64,000 nt of DNA from Nitzschia sp. pyKryTriq1 (taxonomy: Eukaryota > Bacillariophyta > Bacillariophyceae > Bacillariales > Bacillariaceae): the NCBI GenBank assembly GCA_956465555.1, contig OY101119.1, positions 1,524,129-1,588,128 on the forward strand. The letters are read 5' to 3'. Positions 19,749-30,588 of the stretch are shown here, piece after piece. The translations under genes were made by a program, and so were the position numbers. Under the pieces are notes generated by a model that worked only from the letters and a program-made list of their open reading frames with translations, was not told the origin of the DNA and did no database searches. Every line of letters begins with the position of its first letter. Position 1 is the first letter of the stretch.

Positions 19749-21428
19749 ATGAACGTTGCCGGTTCACAGATATCAACAACAAATACTGTGGCGGCTGACA
19801 GGAACGGCGAGAGCGAGAGCCCAAGCGACTTGGGTGGAATAACTCGTGCCGGACGTGCTGACCAACGTTTCAGCATGCAGCGTCTTTCGTTAGACGCCGC
19901 GGTTGCACCACTCCTTCCGAAACCCACGGCTCCGTTTGACAAGACCGAGCGCAAACGAGCGCACACATCGGCTCTATATTACAGTGAATGCTTTCTCCGG
20001 GGCATCAAGCCTCTCGATGCGGACAGCGCTGCCAAGGATGCCCAAGACCAATACGATAAATGGTGGATTGATCGGACGGCACGGAACGAGAAGAGAACGA
20101 GGAAAGGTTTGCCCCCCGAGATCGGCTCATGCAGCAACACTTCACCATCCAAGGAAAAAGTCCGCTGCGAAGTCAGCGAAAATGAGCCTAAGCGAAGAAG
20201 AATATCTACGGATGAGACTTCCATGAAATCTTCCAATGTTGTCAGCGTGACTAGTGGTGTATTCGTAACTGGTCCTGCATCCACCAAATCGACTGCCTCG
20301 GGTTGCGACGAGGGAGACGACGACCATTGTCTCAGCATTCGACAAATCTCAATTCTTGACTCGAATACAGTCGCTACTGCTAAGACGAGGTTGAACGAGG
20401 ATCTGAAGGCGACGGGTGGTGACGTCGAAACATTAGAATTCACGCAGTGTGTGGGAGTTTTGGAAGCCTATTACAAGTCCAGATCCTGGGACTGTCGCGG
20501 CTCCTGTAAGGTCACCCCGTTCTCGCTCGAAGGAAATTGGCTAACTTTGTCGAAACCTACGTATGACGAATGCAAGGGCCGTAATGAGAAGGGTGACTTG
20601 TTGTACACTTTAGGGCGCATGAGCTTTGGTATGGTACGACGTTTGCGTGTGGCACCATTTGGCATACCTGTGATCGATAGAATAATGGCACGTCTCACCC
20701 ACTCACCCCCCCCCCCCCCCCAGTTTCGACCAATGGATCTTGAATGCTCGGTCCAAGCTTCTTTCAATAATGTACGCACCATCGACCCCAAGAATCCTGG
20801 GAGACCCCTTCATGTTCCAAAGAAGCTTATGAAGGAAATCCAGTCCGGTAATATACTTCTGAGGACTTACGAGTAAGTGAGCATATCAGAGTTGAGTGAT
20901 GCAATTGAAATGACAAAATAGTCTCACCCATCAATCGCTCACAGCATTGTGGTAGCAATAACGATTGAGCCAGGAAAATATCGTAGAGGAATGAGAAAAC
21001 AGGAAGGCTACCATATTGTGCCGAGGCCGATTAAAGGCATCTTGACGAACACCGGATACGGCGTACCTGACCCAAATGTGCCAAACAGGCTGTCGATATG
21101 GTTCTCAGGAGGCGCCTTGGAGGTCCAAGACGAGCCGATGGACCTCGAAGAATGGAAGAAAATCTTCGACACGGCATGCGCTCCGGAGCGAAACGTGCGT
21201 GAATACGCTAACATTTTGGCCGCTCGGTTACTCTTGGGAGCGCTGCTCCCTGAAGGAATGGAAGAAGATGGCTCGATGACTTTCGATCTCAAAAAGCCTA
21301 TCGGAGGACACGGCTGTGCTTACTGCGATATCGTCTACATGGACGACGACCTCAGAATAATGCGAGGCCACCATGGTTCGGTTTATGTATTCTCAAGGGT
21401 GCCCGAACCTCAACACATTTACGTATGA
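19749..21428 (+). CDS. PAP/fibrillin-like domain protein, putative
   Basis: Three exons: 19749-20633, 20724-20872 and 20945-21428, giving 505 residues. The frame runs back to 19680 without an ATG, so 19749 is the first usable start. The first 290 residues are Ser/Arg-rich with a possible nuclear signal (EPKRRRIS). The rest has LEGNWLTLSKPTYDEC, YTLGRMSFGMFRPMDLE, and near the end IVYMDDDLRIMRGHHGSVYV, close to the LDEDLRISRGDGG-FVL ending of plastid lipid-associated (fibrillin) lipocalin-like domains. There is no signal or transit peptide. The first intron (90 nt) is in frame and open, so an unspliced form would add 30 residues, including five prolines coded by the C16 tract. Splicing brings GM and FRP together, as this family pattern requires. 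The domain call is tentative. Confidence 0.65.
20634..20723 (+). other. Intron with C16 polypyrimidine tract, open in frame
   Basis: GT at 20634 and CAG ending at 20723. Sixteen consecutive C residues precede the final AG. Length 90 nt and no stop, so gene callers could miss it. Confidence 0.6.
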
Positions 21429-21571
21429 TTCTACGGCCAATTGACGCCATATAAGTCTCTACATCTGCTTAAATTTACTGCAGAGATCAGATCAAATCGT
21501 CCCTCTACTAGCCTACGCTAAAAACAACTGTCGAAGACTGTTGGTCTCACGATGCGACACGTGTTCTGCAT

Positions 21572-22415
21572 TTACTCGTAGATCCAGGCTTGTTCACAGC
21601 TTTCGTAGGACGTGACGCCTTCCGGGAACCAATGAGCGATCTCATTCTTTGCCGACTCGACAGAATCACTTCCATGACAGATATTCCTCCCAACTTCGAT
21701 ACAGAAATCGCCGCGGATGGTACCCATTGCGCTGTCGCTTGGCATGGTGGCACCTTTGGGAATTATGTTAGACACACAAAGGAAAATGTACAGGCACATG
21801 CCAGAAAACTCATTATTTTCTTACCTAACATCTTTCGGCCTTCAAGAACGGCATTCTTTCCCTCCCATACCATTGCAACAACAGGACTTTAAGTTGTGTG
21901 AGAAAATTGAAACAAACAAGAAAGTACTGACCGTTGAAAGAGTCTCATTTTCTCACCCAGAGGTCATGTATGCGATCAAACCAGGGAAAAACTTCTTTGT
22001 CTTCAAGTCTTCGTAGTGGGCTTCCATGTGTTCCTTGGTAGGCTGAGTCAGCTTCATGGCTACGAGCTTGTATCCCTTGGCCTCGAAACGCTTGATGATT
22101 TCTCCGACGAGTCCACGCTGAACGCCGTCGGGCTTGATCTAAAAGAAAAAAGATTGAGGTAAGTCAAAGGAAAAACCCCCACGCCGCTGGAAGTTAAGCC
22201 AACACCAGCAGAGGACCAGAAGCCCAAATAATGATCCACTTACCATAATGTCTGCAGAGAGGTGAAATAATGAAAAGCACACGATAATCACAATCAAGTT
22301 TAAGAGATGTGCAGGGGGATAAACAGGATAACGCAAGAATACAAATGGGTACACTGAATAATCATCGACAAAGTGCTTGTTCTCTCGGCTACTTGCACTT
22401 ACAAGTTTGTTCCAT
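21572..22415 (-). CDS. NDK: Nucleoside diphosphate kinase, five exons with an 8-nt microexon
   Basis: Exons: 22403-22415 (13 nt), 22244-22251 (8 nt), 21957-22138, 21825-21886 and 21572-21753. Spliced length 447 nt, 148 residues. The enzyme transfers the gamma phosphate between nucleoside triphosphates and diphosphates through a phosphohistidine. The product starts [20 protein letters not shown] and has the active-site His115 in [14 protein letters not shown], the RGDF block and the WIYE carboxy terminus, all canonical. Exon 1 codes MEQT plus one base; the 8-nt exon ACATTATG completes Tyr-Ile-Met; exon 3 begins IKPDG. Flanking sites are excellent (CTGCAG acceptor and GTAAGT donor around the microexon). 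No targeting peptide, so cytosolic. Introns are 151, 105, 70 and 71 nt. Confidence 0.9.
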
Positions 22416-23792
22416 CTTTTATTCCCGGCTTTAGTTTGCTCGAACTAATATTCAACTACCAATGCGGAATGTATATGAGGAGATGGGCGATGAGCTTCCA
22501 CTTTCCACTTCTTTTTTTCATGTTCGTGCCGTCGTCGTCGCCGTACGTCTACACACCGGTAATATTGTATGGCCATCATCGTGTGAAGGTTTTGGCTGGT
22601 GACCCGACGGGCGGCGGGAGATCGTACGGTTGTGGAGTGAATGTCACTCAGGCACCCTGTTCAAATAACATCTTACAACGGACAGACGCGAGGAGTCCCT
22701 TTACACATGCGAGATCCGTGAATGAACAAGTGAAGTCTATTCCATCAACGCACACTACAGACACTTATCTATCACCACTTGCCACCAACTAACATCAACA
22801 AAAGATCCGAGCGTCGACCGCTGTCAAAACTGTACGAGTACTGGATCAATACATTTGAAAGTGCCAACAAGCATTGCAATTTGCAATAGGACTAACACAC
22901 CCTGACACCGATAGTCCATTGTTATTTTACATTTCGAAACTTCGAATCATGTTTAATGACAGGACAGATAAGCAAAAATGCGTAAGGCAGCTTCAACATG
23001 TCCTGCCTGTGGCATGGCATTGTAGGCAGAGAGCAGTGATACTTTGCAGCAGATATCAATATGCCATAGCTCAACGTTCTATCTCAGAATCCCAATGAGT
23101 TTCATGGTGTAAAAGGAGGCACCTTCGGCGTTCACTATCCCAGGCCGACCGGAAATCGACACTTTTCGATTCCAGATATTATCACCACCTTCCCAGATGT
23201 TCAATTGTCATATGGTGTAGATGCACTGGGTCTGATAAACCGTTAAATACTACAGTCAGTGGCCCCGGAGGGCCACCGATGGAGAGAACGATATACAAGC
23301 GGTAACAAACAGAAATTATGAAAAACGTATCACACACTGTGATAAACTAGGCGCACACATGCACGCTACTAACACTAGGAATACGGAATCACTCTCTCGA
23401 TAAACAAACGGCAGCAATCCAAGCAAGGGCTCACTTTTTTGTCTCCTCGAGACCAGTTCGCAGTAGAATCATCTAGCAATACCAAAATCTATTTTTTAAA
23501 GTGTGGTCCAACGAATGCCGGTGGGGGGAATAGTCTAATAGACCAGCCACTTTAGCATTACTAGCCAGTAGAAGTAGACAAACAACAAAACAAGTCTCTC
23601 CACTTTCCACTAACTAGTGATATGCAATTAACGGTAAGTAGACAGAGCAGTTCTTAGCATATATCTACGATAGCGATGACTCCACCTGAACTCCTAATTC
23701 TATTGGAACGCCAACTTTGCATCGTTGTGAAGGAATGCGAATGCAGACGCTCCAGAATATGCCCTGACATGGGAAAAGTATTTCAAAATTTG
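22416..23792. other. Spacer upstream of the NDK gene
   Basis: A 139-codon frame at 22373-22792 overlaps the NDK first exon on the other strand and has no domain, so it is not called. The rest shows nothing recognisable. Confidence 0.45.
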
Positions 23793-26716
23793 TTAAAGAA
23801 GATCCAACAGAACCATCTCGACATCCGAAGCATCTGGTTCTGCCGGCTCCAAGGTTTCGTCCGTATACACATTTTTCCCTTGTAACATGACGCTCTCGAT
23901 GTATTTCAATTGTCTCAAGAGGGATAAGGTCTGGGCAGACGGTTTCGTACCAAGAGATTCCAATTTTTGCTGACAAGGTGAAAGGTAGAAAAACGTAAGA
24001 ACCACAATCAATGATAAACGAAATGCACATTCAAAGGCGGCTTACCCTGATCCTCGGGAAATACGCGATTCTGGGCTTCAGATTTTTTGCACGTTTAGCA
24101 CAAGGTTCCGCGTCTTTTAGAGCTTCCTCTAAAGAACCCCTTTTGTTTCGTCGGGTCGTCGAATCATCCACATCCGAGCCTGAACTAGATTCGGCATTTT
24201 CGTTCCTTTCAGAAGGACCCACCCCGTTGACGGCCGTCTTCTTCCCACAATGGTTTGTAGATGGACTCGAGTTGGGTGAAGCTGTAATGGCCTTTTTCCT
24301 TTCACCAACTTCGCTCTCGTTAGGTGAATCAACTGATCCAGCCTCAAGCTCCTCAGTAATCGTGTATGCTGGAGAGAAGAAATATTGGTGTAATTGCCAC
24401 AGGTCTGCGTTGTTGAAGACCAAATTACCCACTTCAGTCAGCGACTGAAAGTGTGAACGAAGCCACTGCATATTTTTGTTTCTTCTCTCAGGATTCATCG
24501 TCACAGCGGAGTTCGTTCGGTTCATCGAGTGGATGGATTCTGATACCGATGATCTGTCGAAGGATTCCGAGCCCGACCAGCTGTCCTCTTCTTCCAGGCC
24601 ATCGCCCCACGCTGGTATCTGTAAATTCTGTCCCGATTCAGATCGAACCAGGATAGCTGTATCTGGTGCGATCATGGGCGAGTCTTCAACCTGAGCGGCT
24701 GCGTGAACCTGCTGAAATTGCAATTTGCACGAATCGGACGCACTTAAAGCTGCAAATGCTTTCTTGCCCGACGCTGCGACAGCAGAAGGAGGGGCAGGAC
24801 CTCGGGAAGAGCTTGGGGCGTCGACTTGAACGTTTGAATGCAGCCACATGAATCTCACAAAGCTCAAAACGCGCTCATTTCCCCAGTCCTCTGGAACCTG
24901 AGGTAGCCCCAACGTTTTTGTGATGGCTGAGGTACAAAAAGAGAAGATTGTTAAAGACAGCGACAATATTGACAAGGCTCGAGCACGAAATACTCACGAC
25001 CGAGTGGGAATCCAGTGAACGTGCGGAGCTTGACATTTCTGTTTGATACAATTCCAGCAACAATATGCCTCTGACCCGAGTAGCCAATACAACAGCTGTC
25101 GATGTGAAATCTTTGTAGAGACTGGTTATACGCGAGAGCGTACGAAATCGCCTTGGAAGCATTTTGATCCATCGGTATGCCACTGAGTGATAACATCGTC
25201 AATGATTCATTCTCGGAGATACTCTTCATCAAGGCCTTGATTCCAACTGTAGAAACTCGATTGAAGCTGATATCCAGCACTTCTAGTGGCACAGCACCCA
25301 AAACAACCGAGCACAGCTGCGCGCCTCGATCCTGCATCTTGTTGTTGTCAAGCTTTACTTCCTTCAGTGTTTTCGAGCCCCAGATTGCATTCATAAAACA
25401 CTCGACGCCAACGCAAGTGATCTTATTGAACGAGAGGTTGATCGCTGTCAGGGGAATGTTCTTGTTTTGTGCAAGGGCTTGCGAAAGCAAAGCCATGTCG
25501 CGATCGTCTATTTCATTGCTGCTCAATCCGAGTACTGAAAGGCTCTGGTTCGACACGAGCATACTGCAGAGTGTAACCAGACCCCGTGATCGCATCGCTG
25601 TGTTATCAAGAAGAAGCTGTTCTATTGCTTGCGGTTTCACCGACGCAATGACGATCCCGCCTTGTCTTTGTAACAGGTGTTGCCTCCTCGCGTCCATCTC
25701 CGCGACTGCTCCAGACAAGACCTTCATCCCAGATGGACCAAGTTTGTTCCCTGAGAGATGTAACTTCGCAAGACTACAACCATGCAATATTGCACCCGCC
25801 ATCGCCATCGCACCTTTCTTTTTGATGTTGTTTCCCGACAGATACAAATTCCGTAACGTGTGGTTCCCCGCCACCATGTGCAATGAAAGCTCCGTACAGC
25901 CTTCATCGCCTATACCATTGAAACCTAAATCTAAAACGGTAAGCCTCGGATGATGCCTCCCATCCTTCGAACAGGAAGAAGCGATCATACTTGCCCCCTT
26001 GTTTCCAAGGTAGTTGTATCCCAACTTCAGAACAGCCAACTGAGAGTTGCTCCGCAGGGCTGCGCGGATGAGCTCGGAATCGCTGGCAAGAAGACCTCTC
26101 CTCGAGAGATCAATCTAAGACGAACATGAACTATAAGAATTGTTGCAACCTGGCAGTTTCGACAAGACTCCCGTTCCACAATAGTACTTACCACTTGTAT
26201 TCTCCCGGTATGCACGGCAGCATCTAAGCGCGACAGTAACACGTCTTTGAGCCTCAACGAGGCTGGTGTTGCACAGTAGCTGATATCCATTGGGTCCACA
26301 GGTCGTATTTGTTCGTGCTGTGGACACGAGGGACTGTCCTCGGAGCTCCTCCCTGAAGCCCCCTGCTTTCCTTCCTCCTCCTCCCCTGGTCCCTCTATCG
26401 TCTCGACTTTCCTCTTTTGAAGACTGCCTTCGCCAGCTCCACTTTCTCTACCCGTAAAGGTTGATTCCTGGGTCCATTTCATCTCAGTATCACTCGCGTC
26501 GCTCTCGGTTACCGCCCTTGGCGTCTTCGACTGCTTCGCTGCGCTATTTCTGGCGTTGCTGCTGCACGTACTTTGGTTTCTCCGCCGCGACCTCTCGGGG
26601 TCCAGGAAGGTTTCGACATCACTACCGGCACCTCTAGAATTGATCCCCATCTCAGATTCTCCTGGCATACCCTCTTTTCTCGACGGCGGGGATATTACGA
26701 GACAGCTTTCGGGCAT
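23793..26716 (-). CDS. Leucine-rich repeat protein, RNH1/NLRC3-like ribbon
   Basis: Four exons: 26192-26716, 24998-26114, 24046-24926 and 23793-23969, about 899 residues. Residues 1-175 are low-complexity and charged. Exon 2 encodes at least nine LRRs of the RI-like type, for example LTVLDLGFNGIGDEGCTELS, LRNLYLSGNNIKKKGAMAMA, LAKLHLSGNKLGPSGMKVLS and LEVLDISFNRVSTVGIKAL. After the ribbon comes GPITKTLGLPQVPEDWGNER and VLSFVRFMW, a block I recall following LRRs in other diatom proteins. A Ser/Glu-rich region and a final short exon (KLESLGTKPSAQTLSLLRQL) follow. The frame upstream of 26716 is open to a TTG only, so the ATG at 26716 is the start unless an upstream exon exists. No kinase, NACHT or membrane segment. 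Likely a protein-binding scaffold; target unknown. Confidence 0.8.
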
Positions 26717-27164
26717 CGGACAAATTGCGACGAAGCAGCAACTGTTCAAACAGACACACCACTAATCGTAGGTACTGGTACCCATCAACTACCGGCAACG
26801 AAACGCCCTGCTTTCAGCGGATTGGTAAGAAATCTCGTGGGGCGACACCAAATGAAGTTTATCGATGAACCGCGCTATCAAAAACTTTGTTGCGTTCAAC
26901 TACCTAATATTCGATCAGTCGTATTGCTTTTGTTGGGTTGCGCCTTGCTTTTGCACCTTCCCTTTGCATTACCTTTTCGTTGACGTGTCCCAGAACAGGT
27001 CAAAGGTCAAGAGGTGGTCCTGTCTCTCGCGTCGTCTCGCGGTCTCGCGGCGTCCGGCGTTGGTTGTTGGGGACCCATGGTCCCGTCGCGTCCCCGCCCC
27101 ACCGGTGCGGGGGCATGCAGGCGGGGGCAAGCAAGCACAGCGAGCGAGATACCACGCACTGGTC

Positions 27165-27236
27165 GGCACCTGGTACCAGGTACTGTGCCTGTACAAGTAC
27201 CGTACCTGGTACAGGTAGTCTTACGGTACTACTGTA
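27165..27236. repeat. Palindromic GTACC array
   Basis: ACCTGGTACCAGGTAC, GTACAAGTACCGTACC and TGGTACAGGTAG follow one another. It belongs to the same motif family as the other spacers. Confidence 0.6.
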
Positions 27237-27403
27237 GTATGTATTAGTAGAGCAGAGAGGCATAAACCTTTTGCATTAGAGCAATGATGTCTGAACCTTT
27301 TGATTGGGCGATGTGAGACAGGCTTCGTTTTCCATATATGATTTCGTACCAAGCACTTAGAGAGATCCGCAACTTACTGACGTAGGTCTGAAGTTGGAAG
27401 TTC

Positions 27404-27458
27404 GTACCGGTATCAGTTACCGGTAGGTACGGTACTGGTACGGTGTTGTACGAGTGGT
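27404..27458. repeat. Palindromic TACCGGTA array
   Basis: GTACCGGTATCAGTTACCGG continues as TAGGTACGGTACTGGTACGG. Confidence 0.6.
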
Positions 27459-27844
27459 AGGTGCTACCAGGGGTCCATAGCGCGCGAAGAGCTCAGAAGG
27501 GGTATGAAGCTTCGAGCTCCTGCGCGCAAATTCACTAAGAGTGCTTTCAACCATGTTAGGCCCTGACCTCGCAGCCTATCGCGTGTTTTCTCGTGTTGTA
27601 CGATTCGCTAGATAGCACCGTAGTGAAAAATTATCTCCGGATTACGGTCGGAACACGCACTATTTCCAACGCGACACAACGTGCACATCCACATCTGCCC
27701 ACGTGATTGAACCAACTACCACCCCCCTATCGAACCAACTAACCCCTCTATCGAACCTAGCCTTAACTGCAAGTTACGGGCGGGGGTAGCAGCCCATACC
27801 TTCAGGTACCCATCATTGATTAATTGGACCAATAAATTGTTCAA

Positions 27845-27915
27845 ATCTACGTCCGGAATTTTTTCGCGTCGCACGCCCACGCGCGTCTGAACGACGGGGA
27901 GGTTTGACACTGCTC
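27845..27915 (+). repeat. Dispersed 72-bp repeat, copy 2
   Basis: Second copy of the 4684-4755 sequence; the core GTCGCACGCCCACGCGCGT and TGAACGACGGGGAGGTT is nearly identical. Confidence 0.7.
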
Positions 27916-28739
27916 TTAGCGCTAATACTGTACCACCTTTGGTGACACGCACCCCATACATATCCAATGGATAAAATAGGCAAATCCAATCCATTGCGAT
28001 AAAATTACTTAACGATTCTATGTCCTATGCGACTCTGGCACGCCAGCAACAAAATAAAACGTGATTCACAGGTAGTAGTACAATTGATTTTTTGTTTCTG
28101 TCATCAAACGTAAACTGACACAACGCTAGGTTGTGAAAGATCACGGTCGGTTGCATCGGTTGTAATACGACTTGCCATCCGAATGAAATTCCTCGTGGCG
28201 GCATGAAAAAATAATTCGGTCCCATCGATCACGTTATCTTGGAGTTGAGACGAAGTGATCGGATCGGTCACATTTTACCGAGGAAAGGGATGACAGACGG
28301 AAAAAGGACGAAAAGGGAGGAGAAGAACAAACAGACGCCGCAGACACGACAGACACTATCGATTGGATATATCATAAAAATTATTCGGATATGGAGAATT
28401 CTGAATGTTCGCTTATCCATTGGATATGCAAAAGACGCTGGTGACACGCCTTCGCTCCTCGTGGAAGCAGCGCACCGCGGCTCTCCCCTTTGGCCCAAAA
28501 GTCCTCGCATTTATACAATACGTTCTTTGCACAGTACCACTAACCTACCATGGAGAAGGGCAGGCGTAAGGGGTTCGAGAACTACCGGTAGAAACTCCAA
28601 AAGGGATTCGGAGCCTCGCGTCGTGCACCAAATCGTGGAACTCGTTTCTTCTCGCATAAGAATATCGCACATCTCGACGCTTCGGCTTTGCGCATCAAAT
28701 CACTTCTACCGGTAAGAACGGGTCAGGAACAGTACAGAT

Positions 28740-29009
28740 ATGTCACCCCCAGGTGTAGCCACACGATCAAAAGCTTTGTCGCTATATCGAAAGCTTTTAA
28801 GAGGAGGAATGAAAATGCCAACGCCGAATCGCCAGAACTTTGTAGTTCGAAAAACGCGAACGGAATTCAAAGCCAACGTGAATTTGACGGATCCAGAAGC
28901 TATCAAACAGTGCATTCGGCTGGCCGACACAAATCTAGATACTGTGCTTGTTCAAGCGGAACACTTATCGAAGCTCATGAAAGACCCCAATTATCAAGTC
29001 AATGTATAG
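28740..29009 (+). CDS. LYR-motif (Complex1_LYR) protein
   Basis: Single exon, 89 residues, ATG at 28740. LYR proteins are small mitochondrial helical adaptors for Fe-S cluster assembly and respiratory complex assembly, binding the acyl carrier protein. The hallmark L-Y-R is in ALSLYRKLLRGGMKMPTPNR (residues 12-31), followed by the conserved downstream pattern F-VRK-R-EF-AN. Size is typical. It resembles the LYRM4/ISD11 to LYRM9 range, but I cannot place it in one subfamily. No clear presequence beyond the first 11 residues, as is usual for this family. A TACCGGTA motif lies about 30 bp upstream. Confidence 0.8.
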   Translation: MSPPGVATRSKALSLYRKLLRGGMKMPTPNRQNFVVRKTRTEFKANVNLTDPEAIKQCIRLADTNLDTVLVQAEHLSKLMKDPNYQVNV

Positions 29010-29065
29010 TGATAGAAGTCGGCGCATGAGAACAATATGCTGTAGACAACTCAACTCTAAAAACA

Positions 29066-30588
29066 TTATAGAGAAAACGGACACTTTATCTCTTTTCCTT
29101 TCAAATTGTCGAGTCCTTCTCCCCCATAACTTGTAAGCGGTGCTACTTCGCAAACCGCCCCCTCTGAATTGCTTTCCAAACTAGCTCCAGCTTTCGCAAC
29201 CCATCTTTTGGCCAAGTTCGAAATATATTCGCGTGCTGTATCTGGGTTATCCGATGGGGAGCCAGGACCATTCTTGACTGTGAAAAACAAAATAATGAGA
29301 AATAGAGAAATAGATAGATGGATGGAATGAGTGAGAAAAGGACTGAAATTGTTCCGTTTCTTCATCATGATATATGCCAGTACGTACCTGGGGCAAATTC
29401 TTCCTCCCGAAGCACGTCAAGGACGGCCATCCTCTTGGAAAATGGGAAGACATCAAAGATGAATGATTCAAGCTTGATTCCATTGTTTTCTTCTGGGGTG
29501 ATAGTCGACTTCGTTGCAGCATCGTAGTATGGGATCTTCTTTCTGGCGACATGGTACATGTTCCCCAATTGTGGTATGACAACATCCCTTACAAAGTCCA
29601 GAGAGTAATAGTGATTGCAGATATTTCCAGCCCCGAAAACAAGGCGACCGTTGTCGTCCGTTCGTTCTGCCATCCCCGTTGTGATGTCAGAATATTCGAC
29701 GACACAGGGCTTTCCACCCTTTTCCGCGATCACTCCAACCTTCTCATGTGCGCCAGCTTTCCACACGACTTTATTGCCACAGTCAGCATTTCGAAAAATG
29801 CAATGTCCAATAAAGACAGGATCTGCTGGCCTGGTCAAAGCATTGTCAATACTAAACACATGAAGATGCTGAATGTTGCGTCTGGTCATGTCAGCCAGCA
29901 TTCCCGTATCGTGCAGTGAAGGATAAATACCCCCATTGCCATCTGGGGCCATAGCTACCTTACTGGCTGTCTCCATGATGATTTTCCCATCGTTGGTAAG
30001 GCATGGCAACATCCCTTGCCTGAAAAAGCATACATCATCCTTGGGAAGTCCAAAGAAGTTCTTCATTTCGAAAAAAGCAATCGTCTCATCATGATTGAGA
30101 GGCGACGTCATAATGTAGAAGGGAAGGGGCGATAATTCGCCATCAGTACCAGAGGCCAGCTGACGCAATTTTAAGATCCGTTCCCCAACCAGTTGGAAGA
30201 GAGTTCGCCCACTCGGCAGCCCAATGTCGTACATCCCCTTGGGGCCTGGAAAACCGAGGCGAGTTCCTTGACCACCTGCGAGCACCAGCGCAGCCACTTC
30301 GCCGTGTTTGATCGCATTGATTCCGATTTCATAGGCAGCAGAAGCTTCTTTTTCATCAGTGGAACGGCCGACATGCTTTGAAAATGGTGTGATGTCGTCC
30401 GATGAACCGAATTCGTGCTTGTCCACGAGCGCCGCCCGCAAAAAGTCGTCTAATTTTTCCACCGGTATTTCATTGAGTTGTAAGAGTAGAGATGATTTCT
30501 CCTCATCCGAGATATCAGAAAGATAGTTCAAAACATGCCCCTGACCAAATTTTTCATACCGTTCCCTTATTTCCGATTCAACCACCAT
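29066..30588 (-). CDS. UAP1: UDP-N-acetylglucosamine pyrophosphorylase
   Basis: Two exons: 29388-30588 and 29066-29277 (intron 110 nt), 470 residues. The enzyme joins UTP and GlcNAc-1-phosphate to give UDP-GlcNAc for N-glycans, GPI anchors and chitin, in the cytosol. The nucleotide-binding signature LAGGQGTRLGFPGPKG starts at residue 103. Other family blocks are PFYIMTSPLNHDET, FFGLPKDDVCFFRQGMLPC, MAPDGNGGIY, FSIDNALTRPADPVFIGHC and EKVGVIAEKGGKPCVVEYSD. Length is close to human UAP1 (about 505-520). The open frame extends upstream to a GTG at 30624, but the ATG at 30588 gives the usual amino terminus. The second exon codes the end (FAP|VKNGPGSPSDNPDTARE), an in-phase junction that matches the family. 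Confidence 0.92.

Larger units (their letters stand above)
26717..28739. other. Spacer between the LRR and LYR genes, rich in palindromic arrays
   Basis: Divergent promoter region of about 2 kb. It holds palindromic arrays at 27165-27236 and 27404-27458, a dispersed repeat copy at 27845-27915, and TACCGGTA near 28710, 30 bp from the LYR gene start. A 158-codon basic frame at 28239-28715 has no domain and is not called. Confidence 0.5.

Noticed and set aside
22373-22792. 139-codon plus-strand frame
   Set aside because: Overlaps the first NDK exon and its promoter on the other strand and has no recognisable motif.
28239-28715. 158-codon basic frame upstream of the LYR gene
   Set aside because: Arg/Ser-rich, no hydrophobic core, ends over the LYR promoter; typical of chance frames.
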